Counted from the first letter of the stretch, positions 48,873 to 58,544 are shown. The stretch is DNA of 64,000 nt from Pontiellaceae bacterium B12219 (GCA_029432795.1 JARNMJ010000004.1:81886-145885), one strand, 5' to 3'. Translations and numbers: made by a program. The notes: generated from the sequence alone by a model not told the origin.

Positions 48873-51413
48873 ATGCGTCGAACCCTTTTATCTATATTAA
48901 TTTTGATTCCGCTGTTTTTTTCGGGGGAAACCTCTGCACAGGAGGTGGTTCCGGATCCGATCAGTTCCACGTTTCCGAATATTCGAGCCTCGCTGGACGA
49001 TGGATTCTTTGTGCTGGCAGAACAGCAGGCACGAGGTGTTCTGGTGATGGAACCGGAGGGCGAAGAGCGGGTTGAAGCCACGGTGCTGCTTTGTCAGGCG
49101 CTATGGGGGCAGAAACGGTATTCGGAAATGCTGAGCACGCTGCAGGGTAAAGGTCCGGAACCCGGCTATCTTTACTGGCGCGCACGGGCGCATTTTGCGC
49201 TCCGGGAATATGACCAGACGCTGGCCGTGCTGAATCTGGCTGATGAATCAATGGCGAAGAGCCGGTATCGCCCTTTTGCGCTTCGGCTCAAGGGGCGTTC
49301 GGAACAGCTCTCGGGAGACTTGAAGCAGGCCGAAATTACCTACAAACAATATGCTGCGGACTTTCCGAATAATCGGGAGATCAATCAGAATCAGTTTGAT
49401 TTAGCCGAAGTGTACACCGCGCAGGGCCGGATTGCGGAAGCGGTTTCGGTGTATGAAGCGCTGGCAAAAGGGCCGAATGAAAATGCTGCCGCCCGGGCAG
49501 ATCTGAAACTGGCGCATCTGCTTTATACGCAGGATGTGATGGTTGATTTTGATCGCTCCCGTTCCTTGTTCAGTGCGTTGGCTACAAATGAACAGGCCCG
49601 TTTGGCTTACCGGATCGATGCTTATGTCGATCTGGCGGCCCTGGAGCAGCAGGCCGGCGATCTGGATGCGGCGGAAGCCGCGATGCGCAGCGGGATCTCT
49701 ATTTCCCCCGATGCCCGCCAGCGTGTTCCGTTGAAAATGACGCTCGCCCGACAGCTTTTAAATGAGGGAAAAAGTTCCGAAGCGTTAAAATTGCTGGAGG
49801 AGTGCCGTACGGAGGCGCCGACGCAGGAAATTGCGACTGAACTGCAGTTGGAAAAATCGAAAGCCCTGTATTTGTCGAAACGCTATCAGGAGGCGAATGA
49901 GGGGTATCAGGTTTATCTCGATGTGGCCAACAGCGAAGGGGGCATGGCGGAAGCCTATTTCGGGAAAGCTCTGAGTTTATGGGCATTGGGGCGCTATGCG
50001 GAAGCGGCTACATTTTTTGATAAGGCGGTTAAGGTGCTGAACGATTCCGGGCGCCGGTCGGAGGCTTTGTTCAAGGCGGGGGATGCGTATTTCAAGGCGG
50101 ACAAACCCGAAGAGGCTGAAAAACGGTACCGCGCTTTTATTACAGAATATCCTGCGAGTCCGAATATGCCGAATGCCTTGTATCAGCTGGGGCTTTCGTT
50201 GATGAAAATCGGGCGTCGTTCTGAGGCCTTAACCACATTTGGTATTCTTGAAACCAATCATGCCACCAGCCCGTTTGCAGAAAAAGCGGCGTTACGCTCG
50301 GCGGATGTAATGCTGGCCAATCAGGAATGGGATGTTGCGTTGGGTAAATACCGGCAGATCGGGGCCACCTATACCAATGCCGTAACTGCATCGCTCAGTT
50401 TACACCAGCAGGGTCTTGTACTTTATCAGCTGGGCCGGTATGCGGAAGCGCAGGCGGCTTTCGAAGGTGTGATTGCGCAATATCCCGAAACAGAGTATGT
50501 CCCGCAGGCTTCCTATATGCGCGGTTTCTGTCTTTATCTTCAGGGGCAGACGGAAGAGGCGGTTAAAACCAGTGAAACGTTTATTGCGGAATATCCTGAC
50601 TCCAAGTGGACCCCCGAAGTGATCTTCTGGCTGGCCGAACAGTTCTATAATCAGGGGCGGTATGCTGATGCTGAAGCGCTCTTCCTTCGTATTTCTTCCG
50701 AGTTTCAGGGACATCAGCTGGCTCCGCGTGCGCTGTACTGGGCGGGGCGTGCGGCGGGGGCGCAGTCGAACTATGTGAAAGCGATCGAGCGCTATTCGGA
50801 AGTGGCGAAGAATTATCCGGAGAGCGATATTCTGCCGCAGACCCGTTTTGCGCAGGGCGATGCGCTGACCGAACTCGGTGAGTTTGCGCGGGCGATTCTG
50901 GCCTTTGATGAAATCATCAAAAACTATCCGGAAAACTATCTGGTGAATGCCGCGTGGGGGCGGAAGGGCGATTGCCAGTTTTCGTTGGCCGTCGATAATG
51001 TATCGCGTTATGCGGAAGCCATGAATTCCTATCAGGCCATTCTGGACCGGCCGTCAGCACCGGTTGCGCTGAAGCTTCATGTGGAAAATAAAATCGCGGT
51101 CTGTCTGGAAAAGACCAATTTTTCGGACAAAGCCTTCAGCCGGTATATGAACGTGGTTTATACCTTTATTAATGAAAATGTTGAGCGTTCTCCTTATAGC
51201 GTAACGTGGTTTACGCGCTCGGCTTTTGCGGCCGCCGCAATCAAGGAGCGGCAACGGGCCTGGCTGGATGCGGTACAGGTGTACGAACGCGTGGTTGAGG
51301 CCAATGTGCCCGCCAAAGAAGAAGCGCTTAAACGAATTGAAAAAATTAAAAAAGATAACTGGCTGTTGTTTCAGGAGTCGGAGGAGATGACCCATGTGGG
51401 AACTGATGGTTAA
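48873..51413 (+). CDS. Long TPR-repeat envelope protein, first gene of ExbB/ExbD operon 1
   Basis: The 846-residue protein (850 from the ATG at 48861) has a signal peptide (MRRTLLSILILIPLFF...TSA). The rest consists of about 18-20 helical TPR-like repeats, for example GRYAEAATFFDKAVKV, GDAYFKADKPEEAEKRYRAFITEYP, LGRYAEAQAAFEGVIAQYPETEYVPQA and QGRYADAEALFLRISSEF. Such periplasmic TPR proteins act as scaffolds, in the way CpoB/YbgF goes with Tol-Pal. Its end overlaps the ExbB-type gene by 20 bases, which indicates translational coupling and a common complex (inference). Confidence 0.85.
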   Translation: MRRTLLSILILIPLFFSGETSAQEVVPDPISSTFPNIRASLDDGFFVLAEQQARGVLVMEPEGEERVEATVLLCQALWGQKRYSEMLSTLQGKGPEPGYLYWRARAHFALREYDQTLAVLNLADESMAKSRYRPFALRLKGRSEQLSGDLKQAEITYKQYAADFPNNREINQNQFDLAEVYTAQGRIAEAVSVYEALAKGPNENAAARADLKLAHLLYTQDVMVDFDRSRSLFSALATNEQARLAYRIDAYVDLAALEQQAGDLDAAEAAMRSGISISPDARQRVPLKMTLARQLLNEGKSSEALKLLEECRTEAPTQEIATELQLEKSKALYLSKRYQEANEGYQVYLDVANSEGGMAEAYFGKALSLWALGRYAEAATFFDKAVKVLNDSGRRSEALFKAGDAYFKADKPEEAEKRYRAFITEYPASPNMPNALYQLGLSLMKIGRRSEALTTFGILETNHATSPFAEKAALRSADVMLANQEWDVALGKYRQIGATYTNAVTASLSLHQQGLVLYQLGRYAEAQAAFEGVIAQYPETEYVPQASYMRGFCLYLQGQTEEAVKTSETFIAEYPDSKWTPEVIFWLAEQFYNQGRYADAEALFLRISSEFQGHQLAPRALYWAGRAAGAQSNYVKAIERYSEVAKNYPESDILPQTRFAQGDALTELGEFARAILAFDEIIKNYPENYLVNAAWGRKGDCQFSLAVDNVSRYAEAMNSYQAILDRPSAPVALKLHVENKIAVCLEKTNFSDKAFSRYMNVVYTFINENVERSPYSVTWFTRSAFAAAAIKERQRAWLDAVQVYERVVEANVPAKEEALKRIEKIKKDNWLLFQESEEMTHVGTDG

Positions 51414-52044
51414 AGGCGGGTGGATCATGTGGCCGATCCTTGCATGCAGTATCATAGCCGCTGCATTGTTTCTGGAGCGGCTGTTTCATTTGCACCGTGC
51501 CCAGATAAAGCAGGATGATTTTCTGAACGGAATTTACACGATTGTTAATCGGGGAAATACTGCGGAAGCGGTATCCATTTGTGATCAAACCCCGGGGCCG
51601 GTGGCGCACATTGTCCGCACCGGACTGCTGCATGCCGATGAACAACCGGAAGAGCTGAAACAAACCATTACCAAGGCCGGTCTCGGTGAAATTCCAAGGC
51701 TTGAAAAAAATCTGGGAGGCTTGCTGACGATTGCGCAGATCACACCGTTGCTGGGGTTGATGGGGACGGTGGTCGGATTGATGCAGGTGTTTTCCAATAT
51801 GCAGCAGAATGCCCCTTTGGCTGAAATTGGCGATATTTCCGGCGGCATCTGGCAGGCTTTGATTACAACGGCGGTGGGATTGTGCATTTCGATCCCGTCT
51901 TATGCCGGATATAATTTTCTGCTCAGCCGGGTGGAACGGATTACGCTGAATATGGAATATGCCGCAACGGAGGTGTATCACTTCCTGCGGTACGATCGCC
52001 AGGATGGTGATGATGAAGGGGTTTCGGGTAATGAAACCGTTTGA
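51394..52044 (+). CDS. MotA/TolQ/ExbB-family proton channel subunit (operon 1)
   Basis: The 216-residue protein has an N-terminal membrane segment (WIMWPILACSIIAAALFLERLF) and two further ones (LLTIAQITPLLGLMGTVVGLMQVF; LITTAVGLCISIPSYAGYNFL). These match the conserved TolQ/ExbB core, including GLMGTV and the polar residues of the ion path. It starts inside the end of the TPR gene. With the ExbD-type product it would form a proton-driven motor acting on the outer membrane. Confidence 0.92.
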   Translation: MWELMVKGGWIMWPILACSIIAAALFLERLFHLHRAQIKQDDFLNGIYTIVNRGNTAEAVSICDQTPGPVAHIVRTGLLHADEQPEELKQTITKAGLGEIPRLEKNLGGLLTIAQITPLLGLMGTVVGLMQVFSNMQQNAPLAEIGDISGGIWQALITTAVGLCISIPSYAGYNFLLSRVERITLNMEYAATEVYHFLRYDRQDGDDEGVSGNETV

Positions 52045-52492
52045 ACCGCATGCCAAAAGTCAGGCCCTGCGCCGTTTTAAACCCACGCGAAAAACGGCGG
52101 GCGTGTTCTCCATTGCCGTCAGTTTCTGCGACTCCTCGCTGATCATTCTGGCTTTCTTCCTTGCGATCTCTCCGTTTGTGATGCAGCCGGGCATTAATAT
52201 CACACTGCCCGAATCGCCGTTCACGGGCGGAGCCCGGTTCGGTTCCATGGTGCTGTCGATCACCCGCGGCGGATGGTTTTATTTTAATAATGAGCGTCTG
52301 AATGAAGCGGGATTGCAGGTGGCGCTTGAAAAAGCGGCAAGGACACAGCCGCATGCGGTTTTAATTATTGAAGCGGATGAACGGATTCCGCATGGAACGG
52401 TGATCAAAGCCTGGAACGCCGCGCTCAAAGCCGGCGTTTCCGAGGTTTCGATTGCCACCAAAATCTCCGCAGTTGAGGATGACCTTCCGTGA
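52031..52492 (+). CDS. ExbD/TolR-family protein (operon 1)
   Basis: The start at 52031, overlapping exbB by 14 bases, is chosen for the usual short basic N-terminus; 52013 is possible. The 153-residue protein has a transmembrane segment with a conserved acidic residue just inside it (SFCDSSLIILAFFLAISPFVM), then the periplasmic ExbD domain (PGINITLPES ... LIIEADERIPHGTVIKAWNAALKAGVSEVSIAT). The Asp in FCDSS is the expected proton-carrying residue. It is the partner of the upstream ExbB-type protein. Confidence 0.88.
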   Translation: MKPFEPHAKSQALRRFKPTRKTAGVFSIAVSFCDSSLIILAFFLAISPFVMQPGINITLPESPFTGGARFGSMVLSITRGGWFYFNNERLNEAGLQVALEKAARTQPHAVLIIEADERIPHGTVIKAWNAALKAGVSEVSIATKISAVEDDLP

Positions 52493-53220
52493 GTCAGGCC
52501 CCGGCCAGAATATGGATCATGGCAGTCTTCATCGCGGTTTGTCTGCATGCGCTGCTTTTTCTGATTTCACGCCCGCCGGCGGTGAATCGGCTGGCCGGTA
52601 TGCCGATGACGCCGATAACCCGATATCTCGGGGGCGGGAGCGGTGAACTTTACGTGTTTGAAAGTGATCCCCGTATGGTTTCTTCGCCCGTTCTGTTTTC
52701 GTTGCCGTCAAAAATGGGATTCAGTCGTGAGCTGATGGAGAAAGATGTCACCACGCGTTTAACCTTTTCGCAACCGGTGGAGGCGGAACAGTTTCTGCGG
52801 GTGGACCTGCTTCCGGATAATGCGGTGCTGAATTCGCAGCAACTCATGCTTACCGCCCGGTTGCCGCAGTCGCCCGCACTTCCGGCTGAGATCTATGCCC
52901 TTCCGGATCGGCGGGTTTCCGCACGCCGGGTGCAATTGGCTCCTGAGCTGAAAGAACGGTTGAGCGGAGGGATCGTTCTTCCGGTTGAGCTGAATCAGGA
53001 AGTTTCCAAGGCCTGGGAAATTCGGGCGCAGATTCATGTCTCGGCGGAGGGCATGGTTGAACATGTTTTTCTGGATCAGCCGCTGGAGTCGCGCGAACTG
53101 ACAATGCGAATTCTTCAGCTGCTCTACGGCCTTCGGTTCAGTCCCGGAACTCCCATCGATGGGATCGTAGAAATCTATTCCCCGGAAACCATGACCGTTG
53201 TTGAGGAGGTTCAGCCATGA
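52489..53220 (+). CDS. TonB-like energy-transducing envelope protein (operon 1)
   Basis: The GTG start overlaps the exbD stop (GTGA). The 243-residue protein has one N-terminal membrane helix (RIWIMAVFIAVCLHALLFLI). A non-repetitive middle follows, without the Pro/Lys-rich spacer usual in TonB. The C-terminal domain (WEIRAQIHVSAEGMVEHVFLDQPL ... ILQLLYGLRFSPGTPIDGIVEI) has the pattern of a TonB C-terminal fold. Position after ExbB/ExbD supports TonB function, but similarity is weak, so a distinct transducer is possible. Confidence 0.6.
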   Translation: MSQAPARIWIMAVFIAVCLHALLFLISRPPAVNRLAGMPMTPITRYLGGGSGELYVFESDPRMVSSPVLFSLPSKMGFSRELMEKDVTTRLTFSQPVEAEQFLRVDLLPDNAVLNSQQLMLTARLPQSPALPAEIYALPDRRVSARRVQLAPELKERLSGGIVLPVELNQEVSKAWEIRAQIHVSAEGMVEHVFLDQPLESRELTMRILQLLYGLRFSPGTPIDGIVEIYSPETMTVVEEVQP

Positions 53221-53447
53221 TTGAATTTGATATGGGCGTCATCCTGCTGCTGTTTGTGAGCGTTCCGCTGGTTGTTATCGGTGTGCTGGCGCTTGCATAC
53301 AACATTCGTTCCATGCACAGACCGATGCGCATTCGTGAAAGTATTTATGAATGTACCAACTGCAGCCACGTCTATGCTTATGCCCGTAACCGTCCGATGG
53401 ACCGGTGCCCGCGCTGCGGCCACCTGAACGAGGCCGTTCGAACGTAG
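53217..53447 (+). CDS. Small membrane protein with cytoplasmic zinc ribbon
   Basis: The ATGA overlap with the previous stop couples the two genes. The 76-residue protein has one hydrophobic helix (GVILLLFVSVPLVVIGVLALAYNI) and then YECTNCSHVYAYARNRPMDRCPRCGHLN, where two CxxC pairs make a zinc ribbon. The function is unknown; it may be a membrane-linked assembly or regulatory factor of the TPR-Exb operon. Confidence 0.75.
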   Translation: MIEFDMGVILLLFVSVPLVVIGVLALAYNIRSMHRPMRIRESIYECTNCSHVYAYARNRPMDRCPRCGHLNEAVRT

Positions 53448-53468
53448 AAAACGTGCGGTATTATCGTT

Positions 53469-55088
53469 TTACGTCAGCGGTCCGCCGGGGTTGTCGTGGA
53501 TGACGGTGTCGGAGTGGTCGTCCGAGGTTTCCGGATGGTCCGCCATAAAGTGCAGGCCGCGACTCTCCTGACGCTGTTCTGCCGAACGGATAATCAGTTC
53601 CGCTACGTCGGCAATATTCCGCAGTTCAAGCAGATCGGCGGTGACCAGATAGTCGCCGTAATACTGCTTGATTTCCTGTCGAATATTTCTGATACGCGAG
53701 CGGGCGCGGGCAAGGCGGCGTTCGGTGCGGACAATGCCGACGTAGTCCCACATAGCGGTGCGAACTTCATTCCAGTTATGCTCCACCACCACGGCTTCAT
53801 CGGAAGAGACTGCTTCGCCGGATTTCCATTCCGGGATCGGAACAATTTCATCGAACTGTTTCCATACTCTGGAAATTTCGGTTGCTGTGGCATGGCCGCA
53901 GACCAGTGCTTCAAGCAGTGAGTTGCTGGCGAGGCGGTTGGCTCCGTGCAATCCGGTGCTGGCCACTTCGCCGCAGGCATATAGTCCGGGGAGATCCGTG
54001 GTTCCATTGACATCCGCCACAACACCGCCGCAGGAATAGTGAGCGGCCGGGACAACGGGAATCGGATCGGTGGCCATGTTGATGCCATAGCGCAAACAGG
54101 CCGCATAAAGGTTGGGAAAGCGCTGCTGCAGAAAGGATTCAGAGCGGTGCGTAATGTCGAGGTAGACGTACGGATCGCCTTGTTTTTTCATGACCGAGTC
54201 GATGGCCCGTGCTGTGACATCGCGCGTGGCCAGCGAGCCGCGCTGATCGAAATCCGTCATGAAAGATTTTCCGTTGATATCTTTCAGTTCGGCACCTTCG
54301 CCGCGCACGGCTTCGGAAATCAAAAAGGATTTGGCCTGCGGATGATAAAGGCAGGTGGGGTGGAACTGAACGAATTCCATATTGCGGATCGGAAGACCCG
54401 CCCGCCATGCCATCGCCACGCCGTCGCCGGTGGCAACGTCGGGGTTGGACGTGTAGGGATAGACCTTGCCGAGTCCGCCGGTGGCGAGCACGGTGCATTT
54501 GGCTTGGATTGAACATATTTCTTCTGTTTTGGTATCCAGAAAATAGGCTCCGATGCATCGGTTTTTACCGGGCTTTTTAATCCAGCTGCTTGTGACCAGG
54601 TCGATGGCCATCAGGTTTTCCCGCACTGTGATGTTTTCAGCGGCCCGCGTTTGCTTGATCAGTATCTGCATCATCGATTGGCCGGTAATATCGCCCGCGT
54701 GTAAAATACGGCGGTGTGAATGGCCGCCTTCCTGCCCCAGATCATATTCGTTGGTTTTGTCTGTGCGCTCACGGTGGTCAAACTGGATGCCGAGCTCTTC
54801 GAGTTCATTGATTCGGTCGTAGCCTCCGCGGATAATGTAGTCGACCACGTTGGGAGTGCTCAGTCCGCAACCGGTTCCAATCGTATCCTCCACATGGGCT
54901 TCGATGGTGTCTTCCGGATCAATCACGCAGGCAATGCCGCCCTGTGCATAGAAGCTGTTGCATTCGGTGGCTTCCACTTTGCTGGCAACGAGCACACTGC
55001 CGTGTTTACTGAGTTCGAGTGCGGCCGTCAGCCCGGCAAGGCCGGATCCGATGACGAGAAAGTCTACGTTTTTTGGAGTGTTTTTCAT
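53469..55088 (-). CDS. nadB: L-aspartate oxidase
   Basis: The 539-residue flavoprotein has the FAD-binding GSGLAGLTAALELSKHG, SFYAQGGIACVID, the EEG-type region around YDLGQEGGHSHRRILHAGD, HPTCLYHP, and SCGGVVADVNGTTDLPGLYACGEVASTGLHGANRLASNSLLEALV. It oxidises aspartate to iminoaspartate in NAD synthesis, using fumarate or oxygen as acceptor; fumarate would suit an anaerobe. nadA and nadC are not in the window. Its start overlaps the stop of the small upstream gene. Confidence 0.95.
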   Translation of the reverse strand: MKNTPKNVDFLVIGSGLAGLTAALELSKHGSVLVASKVEATECNSFYAQGGIACVIDPEDTIEAHVEDTIGTGCGLSTPNVVDYIIRGGYDRINELEELGIQFDHRERTDKTNEYDLGQEGGHSHRRILHAGDITGQSMMQILIKQTRAAENITVRENLMAIDLVTSSWIKKPGKNRCIGAYFLDTKTEEICSIQAKCTVLATGGLGKVYPYTSNPDVATGDGVAMAWRAGLPIRNMEFVQFHPTCLYHPQAKSFLISEAVRGEGAELKDINGKSFMTDFDQRGSLATRDVTARAIDSVMKKQGDPYVYLDITHRSESFLQQRFPNLYAACLRYGINMATDPIPVVPAAHYSCGGVVADVNGTTDLPGLYACGEVASTGLHGANRLASNSLLEALVCGHATATEISRVWKQFDEIVPIPEWKSGEAVSSDEAVVVEHNWNEVRTAMWDYVGIVRTERRLARARSRIRNIRQEIKQYYGDYLVTADLLELRNIADVAELIIRSAEQRQESRGLHFMADHPETSDDHSDTVIHDNPGGPLT

Positions 55089-55348
55089 GGATTGTTCCGG
55101 ATGGCTTCTTTGTCGGCTTCAGCAGTTTCTTTGATTGTTGCGATCTGCTGCTGGCGGGTCTGTTGAATAAAGGCGGCTTTGGCCGGGTCGGTTTCTGCGG
55201 CCTGCTGCTGATCGAACATGATTTCGGTTTCGGCCACCTTGGCTTTCATTCTGGAGTCGATATCCGCGATGGCCGCTTTCTGTTCATCAGTCAGTTTCAC
55301 TGCCGCGGCGTTAGTACGTTCCATAGCCAATTCGTATGCACTCTTCAT
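55085..55348 (-). CDS. Small conserved-looking helical protein coupled to nadB
   Basis: ATG 55348 follows AAAAGGG; the longer frame to 55396 is less likely. The 87-residue soluble protein is almost wholly helical and charged (KLTDEQKAAIADIDSRMKA ... QQQIATIKETAEADKEAI). There is no signal peptide and no known domain. Its TGA overlaps the nadB ATG, so the two are co-translated. Function unknown. Confidence 0.7.
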   Translation of the reverse strand: MKSAYELAMERTNAAAVKLTDEQKAAIADIDSRMKAKVAETEIMFDQQQAAETDPAKAAFIQQTRQQQIATIKETAEADKEAIRNNP

Positions 55349-55390
55349 TTGGATTACCCTTTTCTGAGTCGTTGAAAGGGGAAATATACG

Positions 55391-55405
55391 TTCCAATGGA
55401 TGGAA
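55391..55405. promoter_or_regulatory. Dispersed palindrome TTCCA-nnnn-TTGGAA (copy 5, one mismatch)
   Basis: TTCCAATGGATGGAA lies 43 bases before the start of the small gene at 55348 (minus strand), a position suited to a promoter or operator. Confidence 0.35.
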
Positions 55406-55430
55406 AGAAAACCGTGAATAGTGCTCATTT

Positions 55431-57020
55431 TTATGCGAGATAGACTAAAAAGCTGAATTCGTCGTTGATGTCGGGCCAATTCGGAATGTCGCCATGAAAC
55501 CGGAGTTGCCATTGGATGCCGTTATCGTTTCCGGGGCGGGAAACGGCGTAGCCTTCAGGAACGTTAAATTCCAGCGCGCCTTGTGGAATTTGAACGGGAC
55601 TGGAACTGCTGAACAGACTTTCTTCGAAAAGTGGTTTCCTGACGATTCGGGTGCTTCGGTTTTTGCCGTAGCCGCTGGTTTCGGTGGTTATTTTCAGACA
55701 TTGGAGGGTGATGGTGAGCTGGCTGATGCGTTCCACTTTTCCATTGATCCGCCAGCGCAGCGCCACGTTAGTGCCCGGTCGAATGTTGCCCGGTGTTACG
55801 TCTATCGACGGACGGGGATTGAAAATGGAAAGAAGGGCCTGAACAGCGCCCGCACTGATCAGAATGCCGAAGAACCCGAAGATGATCCAGAAAAGGGCCG
55901 GGGCGTCGGATTTGAACAGGATAACGACGATTCCATTCCAAAGACATGCAAACAGCGTCAGCCCAACAGACTTTTTAACCGGGGAGGGGCTTTTGAGTTG
56001 AACGACTGCCTGTTGTGCCTGGTCGGGATTGAGCTGCGCTGTGCTTTCTTTTGCTGCGCGGAATCCTGAAATGATGACGGCACATCCGGCGAGCATGAAA
56101 AGGAGCGGAATGAGGCCGAGGAAAAGTGCGGCTGATGCTTCGGGATTAATGACGGATTCGGCCGGATTGTCGGGGTTGGCGTAAATGTGGAACGCATGTC
56201 CTTTGGGATATTGGCGGATCAGGGCTGCTTTGCTTTCGTAGCCGGAGCTTGATCCGCCTGTGAAGGTGAGCTGGTCGCCGAAAAATTCCTGCCCATCTAT
56301 TTCATAGCGGTAGGCGATGTAGGGGCTGTATGTGGTGCCGTCGTCGGAGGAGTGCGATTTAACTTTGCTGGAGACGACAACGGCCGGGACAGATTCCCAT
56401 GTTCGGGCGTTTTTAATTTTCCGAAGCGGTTCAATGACCATGGGTTTAAGCATGAGACCGCCCGCAAATACAAACACGGTGCCAAAGAGAATCAGGGCGG
56501 TTTTCGGGGACCGCTCCTTTTTGACTTTATCATTCGTGTTTCCTTTGCCGCGTAACCAGGGAAGAGCGGCGAAGAGGATTCCAAAGGCTGGAAAAAGGAG
56601 GGTCAGCCCGAACGAGGTTTTGGCGCTTCCAGGGGTTGGAAGATCGAGCACGGCCTGAGCGGGATCGGCGGGGTTGTGGAAGCCGTCGATATTTTTTCCG
56701 GGAAGCAGCTTTTTTTCGGCATCTTTGATTTCGCCGAAACTTTTTCGTATGAGGTAGCGCTGTTTCCCGTATTGATCGGCGGTGTAGGTTTGGCCGTTTA
56801 CGGTGTAGCGGTAGGATAGGGAGAGGCGGTAATCATTGCCTGCATCTTCGACCGTGCAGGTTTTAATGGTGCAGACCATGGGCGCCCACTGCTGCATGGC
56901 GTTGGTGGCCTGGAGGGATTTCCATTCCTGCTTAACAAACAGAAGTCCAAATACGGCGAAGAACAGTCCGAATGCGCTGAAGATCAGTTTGCCGGTTATT
57001 CCGCTGACCCGCGTTCTCAT
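55431..57020 (-). CDS. Membrane protein with two tandem DUF3592-like domains
   Basis: The 529-residue protein has an N-terminal helix (KLIFSAFGLFFAVFGLLFV). The unit 'W..V...V......D......Y.Y.V.G..Y........G........I.....G......NP..P..AVL' occurs twice (about 40-130 and 205-300), each followed by membrane helices. This is the DUF3592 pattern in duplicate. The last ~150 residues are a third, beta-rich region (DVTPGNIRPGTNVALRWRING). The role is unknown. It begins 14 bases after the RF1 stop, on the same strand. Confidence 0.75.
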   Translation of the reverse strand: MRTRVSGITGKLIFSAFGLFFAVFGLLFVKQEWKSLQATNAMQQWAPMVCTIKTCTVEDAGNDYRLSLSYRYTVNGQTYTADQYGKQRYLIRKSFGEIKDAEKKLLPGKNIDGFHNPADPAQAVLDLPTPGSAKTSFGLTLLFPAFGILFAALPWLRGKGNTNDKVKKERSPKTALILFGTVFVFAGGLMLKPMVIEPLRKIKNARTWESVPAVVVSSKVKSHSSDDGTTYSPYIAYRYEIDGQEFFGDQLTFTGGSSSGYESKAALIRQYPKGHAFHIYANPDNPAESVINPEASAALFLGLIPLLFMLAGCAVIISGFRAAKESTAQLNPDQAQQAVVQLKSPSPVKKSVGLTLFACLWNGIVVILFKSDAPALFWIIFGFFGILISAGAVQALLSIFNPRPSIDVTPGNIRPGTNVALRWRINGKVERISQLTITLQCLKITTETSGYGKNRSTRIVRKPLFEESLFSSSSPVQIPQGALEFNVPEGYAVSRPGNDNGIQWQLRFHGDIPNWPDINDEFSFLVYLA

Positions 57021-57034
57021 GCTGCATTACCTGT

Positions 57035-58117
57035 TTATTTTTCCATCTGCGCTTTGATGCGCATTTCAACATCGTGCTCATAGAGAGCGTCGAGCGTTTC
57101 CTGTAGGTCGCCTTCCATTACGCGATCGAGCTTGTAGAGTGTGAGACCGATGCGGTGATCGGTGAGACGGTTCTGAGGATAGTTGTAGGTGCGTATTTTT
57201 TCGGAGCGGTCGCCGGAGCCCACCATGGACTTGCGTTCGGAAGCCTGTTCTGCGGCTTTTTTCCGTTCCTGATCGTCGTAGAGTTTGGCCCGCAGCATTT
57301 TCAGCGCAGCCGCTTTGTTTTTGTGCTGGGAGCGTTCGTCCTGGCATTGCACAACCACGCCGGTGGGAATGTGGGTGATGCGGATGGCGGAGTCGGTGGT
57401 GTTGACGTGCTGTCCGCCGGCGCCCTGTGCGCGGTAGGTGTCGATCCGCAGGTCTTCGGTGCGGACTTCGATGTCGACCTCTTCCACTTCGGCGAGTACA
57501 GCGACGGTTGCGGCAGAGGTGTGAACGCGGCCCTGTGTTTCGGTTTGGGGTACGCGCTGCACGCGATGGGTTCCGCCTTCGTGTTTGAGTGCTTTGTAGA
57601 CGTCTTCACCTTCAACGGAGAAGGAGATTTCTTTATAGCCGCCGGATTCGGAGGGGCTGACATCGAGTACTTTATGCCGCCAGCCTTTCACATCGAAATA
57701 GCGGGTGTACATGCGGTACAGATCGCCGCAGAAGATGCCGGCTTCATCGCCGCCGGTTCCGGCCCGGATTTCCATGATGACGTTGCGGGAATCGGTTTTG
57801 TCGGGCGGGATGAGGGAAATCAACATTGCGCGTTCGGCGAGCGGCAGTTTTTCTTCCACATCGGCGAGCTCCATTTCAGCCATTTCCCGCAGTTCTTCAT
57901 CGGAATCGGAGTCGGCGAGGATGGCTTCGCTCTCTGCTTTGGAGTCCATCAGGACAAGCACCTTACGGGCGGCCTCTGCGAGCATTTTGGTGTGCCCGTA
58001 TTCGCGCATGCACTCGGTCATCTTTTTCTGGTCGGCTGAAACCTCGGGCAGCGACATGCTGGTTTCAAGTTTGCTGAGTTTGGACTGCAATTGCTCAAGA
58101 TAGGAGTGGTCGACCAT
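57035..58117 (-). CDS. prfA: Peptide chain release factor 1
   Basis: The 360-residue protein has full RF1 architecture: a helical N-domain, the PxT stop-codon motif ([18 protein letters not shown]; Gln in place of the Ala of PAT), and the catalytic [20 protein letters not shown]. It ends with [23 protein letters not shown]. PxT rather than SPF marks RF1, so it reads UAA and UAG. It lies downstream of rpmE, a common arrangement, with a terminator between. Confidence 0.96.
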   Translation of the reverse strand: MVDHSYLEQLQSKLSKLETSMSLPEVSADQKKMTECMREYGHTKMLAEAARKVLVLMDSKAESEAILADSDSDEELREMAEMELADVEEKLPLAERAMLISLIPPDKTDSRNVIMEIRAGTGGDEAGIFCGDLYRMYTRYFDVKGWRHKVLDVSPSESGGYKEISFSVEGEDVYKALKHEGGTHRVQRVPQTETQGRVHTSAATVAVLAEVEEVDIEVRTEDLRIDTYRAQGAGGQHVNTTDSAIRITHIPTGVVVQCQDERSQHKNKAAALKMLRAKLYDDQERKKAAEQASERKSMVGSGDRSEKIRTYNYPQNRLTDHRIGLTLYKLDRVMEGDLQETLDALYEHDVEMRIKAQMEK

Positions 58118-58154
58118 AGTTTTTACCGGTTCTTTTTTTACGGGTATCTAACGC

Positions 58155-58189
58155 AAAAAGGCCGAACATGCTTTCGCAGGTTCGGCCTT
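58155..58189 (-). terminator. Rho-independent terminator of rpmE
   Basis: AAGGCCGAAC (58158-58167) and GTTCGGCCTT (58180-58189) pair perfectly. On the minus strand the hairpin is followed by a T run, encoded as AAAAA at 58155-58159. Confidence 0.9.
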
Positions 58190-58205
58190 ATCAGCAGCAA
58201 TTCGA

Positions 58206-58412
58206 TTAATACATGCCTTCGGCAAAACGCTTCTTAAAGCGGTCTACACGTCCTTCTGTGTCAATCAGTTTCGCGCTTCCGGTAAAGAAGGGATGGCAGC
58301 TGGAGCACGTATTGACGTGCATTTCCTTAACGGTGGAACGAGTTGCAATCTCGTTACCGCAGGCGCAGCGAATTGTCGCTTCTTCGTATTTCGGATGAAT
58401 ATCAGCTCTCAT
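58206..58412 (-). CDS. rpmE: 50S ribosomal protein L31, zinc-binding type
   Basis: The 68-residue protein begins [20 protein letters not shown]. Cys16, Cys18, Cys36 and Cys39 (TCSSCHPF) form the zinc site of the C+ form, and [13 protein letters not shown] is the standard end. The ribosome site AGAGGATTTTACA precedes the ATG. Confidence 0.96.
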   Translation of the reverse strand: MRADIHPKYEEATIRCACGNEIATRSTVKEMHVNTCSSCHPFFTGSAKLIDTEGRVDRFKKRFAEGMY

Positions 58413-58544
58413 TGTAAAATCCTCTAGTTCGTTAAGGGAGCGTGGTTTTTATACAAAGCCGTTGTGGGACGCAAGGCTAAGTTTATATTTTTTATTACTT
58501 TGGTCTTCCTGCATTCATAGCGGTTGAGTACGATTTTTGATACT

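Noticed and set aside
57155..58039. 294-residue open frame antisense to prfA
   Set aside because: Low-complexity Gly/Phe/Ala-rich translation opposite an unmistakable RF1 gene.
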